A stretch of DNA of 5,479 nt from an uncultured Actinomycetes bacterium (lineage in GTDB: Bacteria; Actinomycetota; Actinomycetes; S36-B12): contig CAINGG010000533.1 of NCBI GenBank assembly GCA_903848435.1, forward strand, positions 1 through 5,479, given 5' to 3'. Both the position numbers and the translations under genes were made by a program. The notes under the pieces were generated by a model. The model worked only from the letters and a program-made list of their open reading frames with translations. It did no database searches and was not told the DNA's origin. Numbering within the stretch: the stretch's first letter is position 1; the number at the start of each line of letters is the position of its first letter. Positions 1 to 5,101 of this stretch are shown one piece after another.

Positions 1-2
1 CC

Positions 3-404
3 GATGCTCGGGTCATCGAGGCCGACAACATCTTCGAGGGCCAGCGCGTGGGCGTCGGCGACGGCGTCCTGCGCCAGCCCAAGGCGTGGCGTCACCTGTG
101 GAATCCCTTCACTCCCTCGTGGGGCGAGAACTACGAGGAGCTCGCCGACCGGATGCACGCAGCCGTGCGCTCGGCGCGCGATGAGGCGCGCGGTCACGAG
201 GCCATCGTCGTCAGCCATCAGCTCCCGATCTGGATTGCTCGGCTCAAGGCCGAAAACCGCCGCCTGTGGCACGATCCGCGTCGTCGCGAGTGCTCCCTCG
301 CGTCCTTGACGTCTTTGCACTTCGAGGGTGACCGCCTGGCGGCCGTCGAGTACTCCGAGCCCGCCGCTGCGCTGCTCCCCGGAGCCAAGGGTCGCGGCGC
401 CTGA
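3..404 (+). CDS. Histidine phosphatase family protein (phosphoglycerate-mutase-like), 3' part only
   Basis: This is the C-terminal 133 residues of a histidine phosphatase. The reading frame is open to the left edge, so the N-terminal phospho-acceptor RHG motif and the start codon are outside the window. The part present holds the family's second catalytic histidine in VVSHQLPIW (His codon at 216-218). Near the left edge, EADNIFEG resembles the stretch carrying the conserved acidic residue of the family. The later segments WHDPRRRECSLASLTSLHF and VEYSEPAA match, from memory, the form of this family found next to cytochrome c maturation genes in actinobacteria. The stop lies 13 bp before the ResA-like gene, so the two are probably co-transcribed. 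The true substrate is unknown; phosphoglycerate mutase activity should not be assumed, and a link to cytochrome maturation is inferred only from position. Confidence 0.9.
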   Translation, partial: DARVIEADNIFEGQRVGVGDGVLRQPKAWRHLWNPFTPSWGENYEELADRMHAAVRSARDEARGHEAIVVSHQLPIWIARLKAENRRLWHDPRRRECSLASLTSLHFEGDRLAAVEYSEPAAALLPGAKGRGA

Positions 405-417
405 GCGTCGTGTGAGC

Positions 418-1002
418 ATGGACGGCATGCGCCCTAGTCGCCTCGCGGCGGTTCTCGTCGCCTGCCTGGCCCTCGCGGCCTGCGGCGGCGCGGCCGGTGC
501 CGATCCGGGCGCGGGCTTCGTGGCGGGCGACGGTTCGATCGTGCTGCTCACCCCCGATGACCGGGTCGGCGCACCCGATCTCGCGGGCCAGACGCTCGAC
601 GGCGCGGACTTCCGCCTGGCCGACTACCGAGGCAAGGTCGTGGTGATCAACGTGTGGGCCTCGTGGTGCGCACCGTGCCGCGCCGAGGCTCCTGTGCTCG
701 AAGCGGCCTGGACCGATCTGCAAGACCAGGGCGTGCAGTTCGTGGGGCTCGACACGCGCGACACCATGGCCGCCGCGCAGGCGTTCGTGGACAACTACGG
801 CATTACCTACCCCAACGTCATCGACACCGACGGGCAGCTCCAGCTGCTCTTCGGAGACAGCCTCCCGCCCCAGGCGATCCCGTCGACCGTGGTCATCGAC
901 CCGGAGGGCCGAGTCGCGGGGCGCATCCTCGGCCGGGTGAGCGAGTCGACCCTGCGCGGCCTGATCGAGCCGCTCATCGCCACATCGCCGGCTTCATCAT
1001 GA
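418..1002 (+). CDS. resA: ResA/TlpA-family thiol-disulfide oxidoreductase, lipoprotein
   Basis: A 194-residue extracytoplasmic thioredoxin-like protein. The N-terminus is a lipoprotein signal peptide: Arg near the start, a hydrophobic core, then lipobox LAAC with the lipidated Cys at residue 22. The thioredoxin fold follows, with NVWASWCAPC holding the redox pair Cys84 and Cys87, and the cis-proline loop AIPSTVVID (Pro155). In the family this protein reduces the disulfide of apocytochrome c CXXCH motifs before heme attachment, using electrons from CcdA. That role is supported here by direct overlap with ccdA and by resB and ccsB downstream. The start is uncertain: ATG 418 was chosen, but GTG 412 and ATG 427 are in frame, all give a workable signal peptide, and none has a clear ribosome binding site. 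An in-frame extension upstream to 328 would spoil the signal peptide and overlap the phosphatase gene. Confidence 0.93.
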   Translation: MDGMRPSRLAAVLVACLALAACGGAAGADPGAGFVAGDGSIVLLTPDDRVGAPDLAGQTLDGADFRLADYRGKVVVINVWASWCAPCRAEAPVLEAAWTDLQDQGVQFVGLDTRDTMAAAQAFVDNYGITYPNVIDTDGQLQLLFGDSLPPQAIPSTVVIDPEGRVAGRILGRVSESTLRGLIEPLIATSPASS

Positions 1003-1751
1003 ACGGCGTTGCCGAGACAGTTGCCAGTGGCGGACTGCTTCTCGCCATCCTCATCGCCTTTGCCGCGGGACTGCTGTCCTTCCTGAGTCCGTGCGTCCTG
1101 CCGCTGGCGCCCGGCTACCTGTCCTTCGTGACCGGCCTGACCGGCGCAGAGATCGCGGAGGGAGGCGTTGAGCGGCGAAGCCGTGTCCTGCTGGGCAGCA
1201 TCCTGTTTGTCCTCGGCTTCTCCGTGCTGTTCGTGTCCTACGGCGTGCTCTTCGGAGGCCTGGGGTCGCTACTGCTGGAGTACCAGGAACGCATCACGCG
1301 CGGACTCGGCCTGCTCGTGATCATCCTGGGGCTCGTCTTCATGGGGGTCATCCCCGGCCTGCAGCGTGAGTGGCGCATGCATCGCGTGCCGTCGTTCACG
1401 CTGTGGGGCGCGCCCGTGCTGGGCATCCTCTTCGGCCTCGGCTGGACGCCCTGCATCGGCCCGACACTCACCGTTGTGCAGACGCTGGCCTTCACCGAAG
1501 CAAGCGCCGCTCGAGGCGCGCTGCTGTCATTCGTGTACTGCCTGGGCCTGGGCCTACCCTTCATCGCGCTCGGCCTCGCCTTCCGTTACGCAGCCGGCAC
1601 ACTGAAGTGGTTCCGCAACCACAGCGAGCTGATCATGCGAATCGGTGGAGCGATGCTTGTCTTGGTCGGTCTGCTGCTCGTGACCGGCATCTGGAACGAC
1701 ATCACGATCTGGATGCGCACCCTCGTGCCCGGTTTCGAGACCCCCCTGTGA
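999..1751 (+). CDS. ccdA: Cytochrome c biogenesis protein CcdA (thiol electron transporter)
   Basis: A 250-residue polytopic membrane protein of the CcdA/DsbD transmembrane family. It passes electrons from cytoplasmic thioredoxin across the membrane to an outside thioredoxin-like protein, here most likely the ResA-like lipoprotein encoded just upstream. The two halves each carry the signature membrane cysteine: LSFLSPCVLPLAPGY (Cys32) and LGWTPCIGPTL (Cys152), each followed by or next to a proline as in the family. About six hydrophobic helices are visible, and the length is normal for CcdA. The ATG at 999 overlaps the upstream stop (ATGA, 999-1002), and no ribosome binding site precedes it, which suggests translational coupling. 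A longer in-frame reading from 654 runs antiphase to the thioredoxin gene and is not used. The product ends shortly after its last helix (GLLLVTGIWNDITIWM). Confidence 0.96.
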   Translation: MNGVAETVASGGLLLAILIAFAAGLLSFLSPCVLPLAPGYLSFVTGLTGAEIAEGGVERRSRVLLGSILFVLGFSVLFVSYGVLFGGLGSLLLEYQERITRGLGLLVIILGLVFMGVIPGLQREWRMHRVPSFTLWGAPVLGILFGLGWTPCIGPTLTVVQTLAFTEASAARGALLSFVYCLGLGLPFIALGLAFRYAAGTLKWFRNHSELIMRIGGAMLVLVGLLLVTGIWNDITIWMRTLVPGFETPL

Positions 1752-1805
1752 CCTGCGCGACATCCGGGCGGCGCATTCGCCGAGGTCGGGCAGACTGGTA
1801 GCGCA

Positions 1806-3350
1806 ATGAGCATCGATCTCGAGACCCCGACAGCGCGCGAGCCCGGAGGCCCGCCGCCGCTCGATACTGCGGGATTCCTGCGCTGGTGCTGGCGCCAGCT
1901 CACCAGCATGCGCATCGCGCTGATCCTGCTCTTCCTGCTTGCGGTCGCCTCCATCCCCGGCACGGTGCTGCCGCAGCGTGGCACCGACCCCATTCGCGTC
2001 AGCGACTGGATTTCCGGCAATCCCACCTGGGGTCCGGTGCTCGACCGTCTCGGGTTCTTCGATGTCTACGCCGCCCCGTGGTTCGCCGCGATCTACCTGC
2101 TGCTGTTCGTCTCGGTGATCGGCTGCGTGATCCCACGCACCCGCCAGCACTGGCGCGCCATGCGCAGCACGCCACCGCCACCTCCGCGCTTCCTCGACCG
2201 GATGCCTGGCTTTCGCACGTGGACGACGCCGGCCACCGACGACGACGTCCTCGACACCGCGGCGGCCGACCTGCGCGCGCGTCGGTGGCGAGTCGATCGC
2301 GGCCCGGGCTGGGTGGCGGCCGAGAAGGGCTACCTCCGCGAGACCGGCAACCTGCTCTTCCACGCCGCGCTGATCGCGCTGCTGGTGTCCGTTGCCTACG
2401 GCGCGCTCTTCGGCTGGCGCGGCAATGTCATCGTCCGCGAGGGCACCGGCTTTTCCGACACGCTGACCCAGTACGACGCCTGGGGTGGCGGCCGCCTGGT
2501 CAACCCCGACAACCTGCCGCCGTTCTCCTTCGCGCTGGAGGACTTCCGGGTGGAGTTCGAGCGCTCGGCGGCGCAGCGCGGCGCACCGCGGCTCTTCGAG
2601 GCGGACCTCGAGGTGCGTCCGGAGCCGGGCGCGGCGCCCGAGGCGGTGACCGTGCGCGTCAACGAGCCGCTGAGCCTGGACGGCGCCAAGGTCTTCCTCG
2701 TGGGCCACGGCTACGCACCCGTGCTCGAGCTTCGCGATGCACTCGGTCGTGTCGTGCACAACGACGGCGTGGTCTTCCTGCCGCAGGACGGCAACTTCAC
2801 CTCGACCGGCGTACTCAAGGCTCCCGACGCCACGCCAGCCATGGGCTTCCAGGGCCTTTTCCTTCCGACGGCCGGGCTCGACGACGTGCGCGGACCGCAC
2901 TCAGTCTTCCCGGCACCCGACGATCCCGCGGTCTTCCTCTCGGCGTGGGCCGGTGACCTCGGCCTCGATGGTGGCGTACCGCAGAGCATCTATGCGCTCG
3001 ACACCGAGGGGATGACGCAACTCGGCCTGGAGGCCCTGCGACCCGGGCAGTCGTGGGACCTGCCCGCGGGCAACGGCACCGTCACCTTTGTCGGGCTCGA
3101 GCGCTGGGCGTCGTTCCAGATCGCCCACGACCCCGGCAAGGAGCCCGCGCTCATCAGCGCATTCCTCGCCCTCGTCGGCCTCATGCTGTCCCTCTTCATC
3201 CGCCGTCGACGGGTCTGGGTCCGCGCGACGTCCGGGGAGAGCGGGGTTACGGTGGTGACCGTGGCTGGGCTCATGCGCAGCGACGAAGGCGACGTGAGCG
3301 CCGACGTCGATGGCGTGACCGACGCCCTGGCAGGAAGGACCCCCGCGTGA
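1806..3350 (+). CDS. resB: Cytochrome c biogenesis protein ResB (Ccs1 family)
   Basis: A 514-residue membrane protein, normal length for actinobacterial ResB. The layout is a short cytoplasmic N-terminus, TM1 (about residues 36-55, ending SIPGTVLPQ), TM2 (about 89-109), TM3 (about 183-203), a large extracytoplasmic domain (about 205-445) and TM4 (about 448-466), followed by an Arg-rich stop-transfer and a cytoplasmic tail. TM3 carries His186 in GNLLFHAALIALL. In the Ccs1/ResB family a conserved membrane histidine at this place is thought to bind heme in transit. ResB works with CcsB/ResC as the System II heme transport and cytochrome c synthase complex. The ATG at 1806 is 54 bp after ccdA and lacks a good ribosome binding site (a GAGG at 1782-1785 is too far). 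The 3' end overlaps ccsB by 4 bp. An alternative start was not evident. Confidence 0.96.
   Translation: MSIDLETPTAREPGGPPPLDTAGFLRWCWRQLTSMRIALILLFLLAVASIPGTVLPQRGTDPIRVSDWISGNPTWGPVLDRLGFFDVYAAPWFAAIYLLLFVSVIGCVIPRTRQHWRAMRSTPPPPPRFLDRMPGFRTWTTPATDDDVLDTAAADLRARRWRVDRGPGWVAAEKGYLRETGNLLFHAALIALLVSVAYGALFGWRGNVIVREGTGFSDTLTQYDAWGGGRLVNPDNLPPFSFALEDFRVEFERSAAQRGAPRLFEADLEVRPEPGAAPEAVTVRVNEPLSLDGAKVFLVGHGYAPVLELRDALGRVVHNDGVVFLPQDGNFTSTGVLKAPDATPAMGFQGLFLPTAGLDDVRGPHSVFPAPDDPAVFLSAWAGDLGLDGGVPQSIYALDTEGMTQLGLEALRPGQSWDLPAGNGTVTFVGLERWASFQIAHDPGKEPALISAFLALVGLMLSLFIRRRRVWVRATSGESGVTVVTVAGLMRSDEGDVSADVDGVTDALAGRTPA
3331..3349 (+). promoter_or_regulatory. Ribosome binding site fixing the ccsB start
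   Basis: AGGAAGGA at 3332-3339 lies 7 bases before GTG 3347. It sits inside the last codons of resB and is the clearest Shine-Dalgarno sequence in the operon. It decides the GTG start, rejecting the much longer upstream reading of the same frame from 3053. Its strength suggests ccsB can be initiated independently as well as by coupling to resB. Confidence 0.75.
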
Positions 3351-4312
3351 CCGCGACCTCGCTCGCCGAGTGGAGCAACCTCGCCGTTTACTCGGCGATG
3401 TTCGTTCTCACCGCTGCGTTCATCGCGTTCGCGGTCGGCTTTGCCGCGCGCGGTCAGCGCGTCAACACCCCTGAGCTCGTGTCCGTCGGGTCGGGCGGCG
3501 TGGCTGAGCCCGTCGGCGGCGGCGTTGCCGCACCCCCGGCCCCTGAGCCGCCCGCGGTCGACCAGCCCGGACGCCGTGCCAGCAACGTCGGCCTCGCGCT
3601 GACCTGGCTGGCCTTCGGCCTGCTCGTGGTCGGGCTGGTGCTGCGCGGGCTATGGGCCGGGCGCGTGCCGTGGGGCAACATGTACGAGTTCTCGCTGGCC
3701 TCCGCGGCCGGCATCCTGGGCGTCTACCTCGTGATCTCGACGCGTCGCGACCTGCGCTGGCTCGGCCTCTTCGTCGTTGGCGCCACGCTGCTTACGTTGG
3801 GGTTGGCCGTCACCGTCCTCTACACCGAGGCGGCGCAGCTCGTGCCCGCGCTGAAGTCATGGTGGCTCGTCATTCACGTGTCGGCGGCCGTCATCTGCGG
3901 CGGAGCGTTCACCGTCGCCGCTGGCATCACGCTGCTCTACTTATGGCGCGAGCGCGCCGAGCGCCTAGGCAAGGTCACCGGTCTCGTGGCCAAGCTGCCC
4001 GACGCGTCGCGCCTCGACACCCTGGCCTATCGCATCCTGGCATTCGCTTTCCCGCTGTGGACCTTCGCCGTGATCGCCGGTGCGATCTGGGCCGAGAACG
4101 CGTGGGGCCGCTACTGGGGCTGGGATCCCAAGGAGACGTGGGCGTTCATCACGTGGGTGATCTACGCCTGCTACCTGCACGCACGCGCTACTGCCGGCTG
4201 GCGCGGTCGCCGCGCGGCGTACATCTCGCTCGTGGGTTTCGCGTCGTTCCTCATCAACTACTTCGGCGTCAACCTCTTCGTCAACAGCCTGCATTCCTAC
4301 GCCGGCCTCTAG
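3347..4312 (+). CDS. ccsB: Cytochrome c biogenesis protein CcsB/ResC (CcsA-type heme handling protein)
   Basis: A 321-residue, roughly eight-TM heme handling protein, partner of ResB in System II cytochrome c synthase. The tryptophan-rich heme-binding (WWD) motif is WGWDPKETW at 257-265, on an outside loop. Three histidines fall where the family expects them: His177 (WWLVIHV), His278 (CYLHARA) and His316 (LHSYAGL). The first and third flank the WWD loop and match the external heme ligands of fused CcsBA proteins; the second matches a membrane heme ligand. The spacings (101 and 38 residues) agree with those I recall for Helicobacter CcsBA. After TM1 (about 13-33) comes a loose Gly/Pro/Ala-rich linker (about 40-79), then the conserved core beginning near residue 80. 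The GTG start overlaps the resB stop (GTGA) and has a strong ribosome binding site. The gene is also called ccsA or resC in other species. Confidence 0.96.
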   Translation: MTATSLAEWSNLAVYSAMFVLTAAFIAFAVGFAARGQRVNTPELVSVGSGGVAEPVGGGVAAPPAPEPPAVDQPGRRASNVGLALTWLAFGLLVVGLVLRGLWAGRVPWGNMYEFSLASAAGILGVYLVISTRRDLRWLGLFVVGATLLTLGLAVTVLYTEAAQLVPALKSWWLVIHVSAAVICGGAFTVAAGITLLYLWRERAERLGKVTGLVAKLPDASRLDTLAYRILAFAFPLWTFAVIAGAIWAENAWGRYWGWDPKETWAFITWVIYACYLHARATAGWRGRRAAYISLVGFASFLINYFGVNLFVNSLHSYAGL

Positions 4313-4350
4313 CCCCGCCACTCAACGGACGGAGTGGTCAGGCGGGGGCT
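4311..4350. terminator. Probable two-way terminator hairpin between ccsB and the PLDc_N gene
   Basis: An inner stem CCACTC (4318-4323) pairs perfectly with GAGTGG (4332-4337) around an 8-base loop. An outer arm AGCCCCGCC (4311-4319) can alternatively pair with GGCGGGGGCT (4341-4350) with one bulged G. The element covers the stop codons of both convergent genes (ccsB TAG 4310-4312 and the minus-strand TGA at 4340-4338), so it could end transcripts from both sides. There is no T-run on either strand, which is common for actinobacterial terminators. Seen: the inverted repeats. Inferred: terminator function. Confidence 0.5.
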
Positions 4351-4658
4351 TCGCCGCTGTCTTCTCGGCGGCGCTTCATGCGCTCGGCCCAGGCGTCGTC
4401 ATCGAGCTGTCGCAGGAACGCCGGGTCGTCGTCGGGCGCGACCGGGCCGCGGCGCCGCCGACCCCGGCGCGGACGCTCGGGGCGCGGACGCCCGGCGACG
4501 AGCCAGATGAGGCCGCCGAGGAGCGGCAGCAGCACGACGATGAGCAGCCAGACGAATTTCGGCAGGGTCCGCGTGGAGGTACCGGGCGTGCGCAGGACGT
4601 CGATGATGAACCAGATGTAGACCGCGATGGCCAGCAGGATCCCGACAACCCTCAGCAC
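4338..4658 (-). CDS. Small two-TM protein with phospholipase D-nuclease N-terminal (PLDc_N) domain
   Basis: A 106-residue membrane protein on the minus strand. TM1 covers about residues 4-22 and TM2 about 36-55. Between and within them is the PLDc_N pattern: an Asp after TM1 (IIDVLRT), then LPKFVWLLIVVLLPLLGG and a closing WLVAGRP. No HKD phospholipase D catalytic motif is present, so this is the stand-alone membrane form, common in actinobacteria and of unknown function. A very basic stretch (57-70, RPRPERPRRGRRRR) follows TM2, then an acidic/basic tail (DDDPAFLRQLDDDAWAERMKRR). GTG 4658 was chosen because GAGGGAGG (4671-4664) ends 5 bases before it; GTG 4664 would overlap that site and give 108 residues. 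It converges on ccsB with a 25-bp gap and diverges from the DUF4229-like gene. Confidence 0.85.
   Translation of the reverse strand: MLRVVGILLAIAVYIWFIIDVLRTPGTSTRTLPKFVWLLIVVLLPLLGGLIWLVAGRPRPERPRRGRRRRGPVAPDDDPAFLRQLDDDAWAERMKRRREDSGEAPA
4466..4495. repeat. Adjacent 15-bp tandem duplication inside the PLDc_N gene
   Basis: Plus-strand 4466-4480 (GGCGCGGACGCTCGG) is followed at once by 4481-4495 (GGCGCGGACGCCCGG), differing at one base. Read on the minus strand it encodes the basic segment after TM2, giving RPRPE followed by RPRRG. The length is five codons, so gain or loss of a copy keeps the frame. Confidence 0.8.
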
Positions 4659-4663
4659 GTGCA

Positions 4664-4688
4664 CCTCCCTCGTGTCCCCGCCAGCCTA
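4664..4688 (-). promoter_or_regulatory. Candidate promoter -10 and ribosome binding site for the PLDc_N gene
   Basis: On the minus strand TAGGCT (4688-4683) fits the actinobacterial -10 pattern TANNNT. Transcription starting about 7 bases further on (near 4676) would give a short leader containing GAGGGAGG (4671-4664), well placed for GTG 4658. No convincing -35 is seen; GGACA-like bases in the neighbouring palindrome are the nearest candidate. Prediction from pattern only. Confidence 0.45.
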
Positions 4689-4694
4689 ACCCCG

Positions 4695-4715
4695 GACAGG
4701 CGGTGTCCGCCTGTC
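4695..4715. promoter_or_regulatory. Perfect palindrome in the divergent promoter, candidate operator
   Basis: GACAGGCGG (4695-4703) and CCGCCTGTC (4707-4715) are perfect inverted repeats separated by TGT. A nested shorter repeat, GGACA (4694-4698) and TGTCC (4704-4708), overlaps it. The site lies nearly midway between the minus-strand -10 candidate (4683-4688, 6 bp away) and the plus-strand -10 candidate (4721-4726, 5 bp away), covering the -35 region of both. That placement fits a dimeric DNA-binding regulator acting on both genes. No regulator gene is present in the window. A transcribed hairpin is the alternative, but neither predicted transcript would include it. Confidence 0.5.
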
Positions 4716-4720
4716 GCGCC

Positions 4721-4735
4721 TACCGTGGAGTCGTG
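4721..4735 (+). promoter_or_regulatory. Candidate leaderless promoter of the DUF4229-like gene
   Basis: TACCGT (4721-4726) matches TANNNT and ends 6 bases before GTG 4733, the spacing typical of actinobacterial genes whose transcript begins at the start codon itself. No usable ribosome binding site is present (a GGAG at 4727-4730 is only 2 bases from the GTG), in keeping with leaderless translation. No clear -35 is visible. Confidence 0.45.
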
Positions 4736-5101
4736 CGCGGGATCGCTCTCTACACGACGTTGCGGCTGGCGATGCTCCTTGCCGTGTGGCTGGTCATCCA
4801 GGTCGTGACGCCGCTGCGTGGCCTGATCGCCATCGCTATCGCCATCGTGATCTCCGGCATCCTCAGCTTCGTTGTCCTCGACCGGCCCCGCAATCAGGCC
4901 AGCCGCGGGCTTTCCGGATTCTTCCGCCGCATCGACGAGCGCATCGAGCGCAGTCGCACCGCGGAGGATGTCGACGACGAGCCGGTGCAGCCGGCCTCAG
5001 GACAGGCCGATGCCGAGCCCGAGCAGCAGCCCGTAGGCGAGCACGACGAGACCGGTCGCCTTCAAGACGGCGATGAGGGCGCCACCCGTCGCCCCGCGTA
5101 G
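4733..5101 (+). CDS. DUF4229-like small two-TM membrane protein
   Basis: A 122-residue protein with two hydrophobic helices (about 4-25 and 29-49), then a basic amphipathic segment (RGLSGFFRRIDERIERSRTAED, about 58-79) and a hydrophilic acidic tail. The start motif ALYTTLRLAML, the second helix ending VLDRPR and the following RIxxRIxxxRTAEDxxDD pattern resemble DUF4229, an actinobacterial family often found beside menA and without known function. GTG 4733 was chosen over GTG 4703 because the longer form would add a non-conserved Cys/Arg-rich start, lie within the palindrome, and precede the -10 candidate. Residues 89-122 are encoded antisense to the end of menA (105-bp overlap), so this part of the tail may be a late addition rather than family core. 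The family assignment is from memory of the pattern, not a search. Confidence 0.8.
   Translation: MRGIALYTTLRLAMLLAVWLVIQVVTPLRGLIAIAIAIVISGILSFVVLDRPRNQASRGLSGFFRRIDERIERSRTAEDVDDEPVQPASGQADAEPEQQPVGEHDETGRLQDGDEGATRRPA
4826..4849 (+). repeat. Four-copy hexamer repeat in the second helix of the DUF4229-like gene
   Basis: ATCGCC, ATCGCT, ATCGCC, ATCGTG run in tandem and in frame, encoding Ile-Ala-Ile-Ala-Ile-Ala-Ile-Val (residues 32-39) inside the second membrane helix. Copy change would preserve the frame and only alter helix length. Confidence 0.7.
4997..5101. other. Antisense overlap of the DUF4229-like gene and menA 3' ends
   Basis: Both genes are coding across these 105 bp, on opposite strands, with codons exactly aligned: Ser89 TCA (4997-4999) is the reverse complement of the menA TGA stop, and the plus-strand TAG (5099-5101) is the reverse complement of a menA Leu CTA codon. 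There is no room for a terminator between the genes. The menA side is clearly the conserved one (C-terminal membrane helices). Confidence 0.8.

Noticed and set aside
244..723. A 159-codon minus-strand frame opposite the phosphatase and ResA-like genes
   Set aside because: No motif or ribosome binding site, and composition matches an antisense shadow of conserved coding sequence.
654..998. A long N-terminal extension of CcdA starting at GTG 654
   Set aside because: It overlaps the thioredoxin core in another frame and reads as Arg/His/Pro-rich noise; the family N-terminus fits ATG 999, which overlaps the upstream stop.
1554..2900. A 448-codon open frame on the minus strand across ccdA and resB
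   Set aside because: It lies antisense to two clearly conserved genes, its translation is Arg/Glu/Ala/His-rich with no recognisable domain, and long antisense frames are expected in GC-rich coding DNA with few stop codons.
3053..3346. An N-terminal extension of CcsB starting inside resB
   Set aside because: The extension is Arg/Gly-rich shadow sequence; GTG 3347 has a strong ribosome binding site and begins the expected first helix.
3652..4620. A 322-codon plus-strand frame overlapping ccsB and the PLDc_N gene
   Set aside because: It is Arg/His-rich and out of frame with the conserved WWD-containing protein; the region is explained by ccsB and the minus-strand gene.
4695..4715. The palindrome as an intrinsic terminator
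   Set aside because: It lies upstream of both divergent genes, is not preceded by a gene end on either strand, and no T-run follows; an operator fits the place better.
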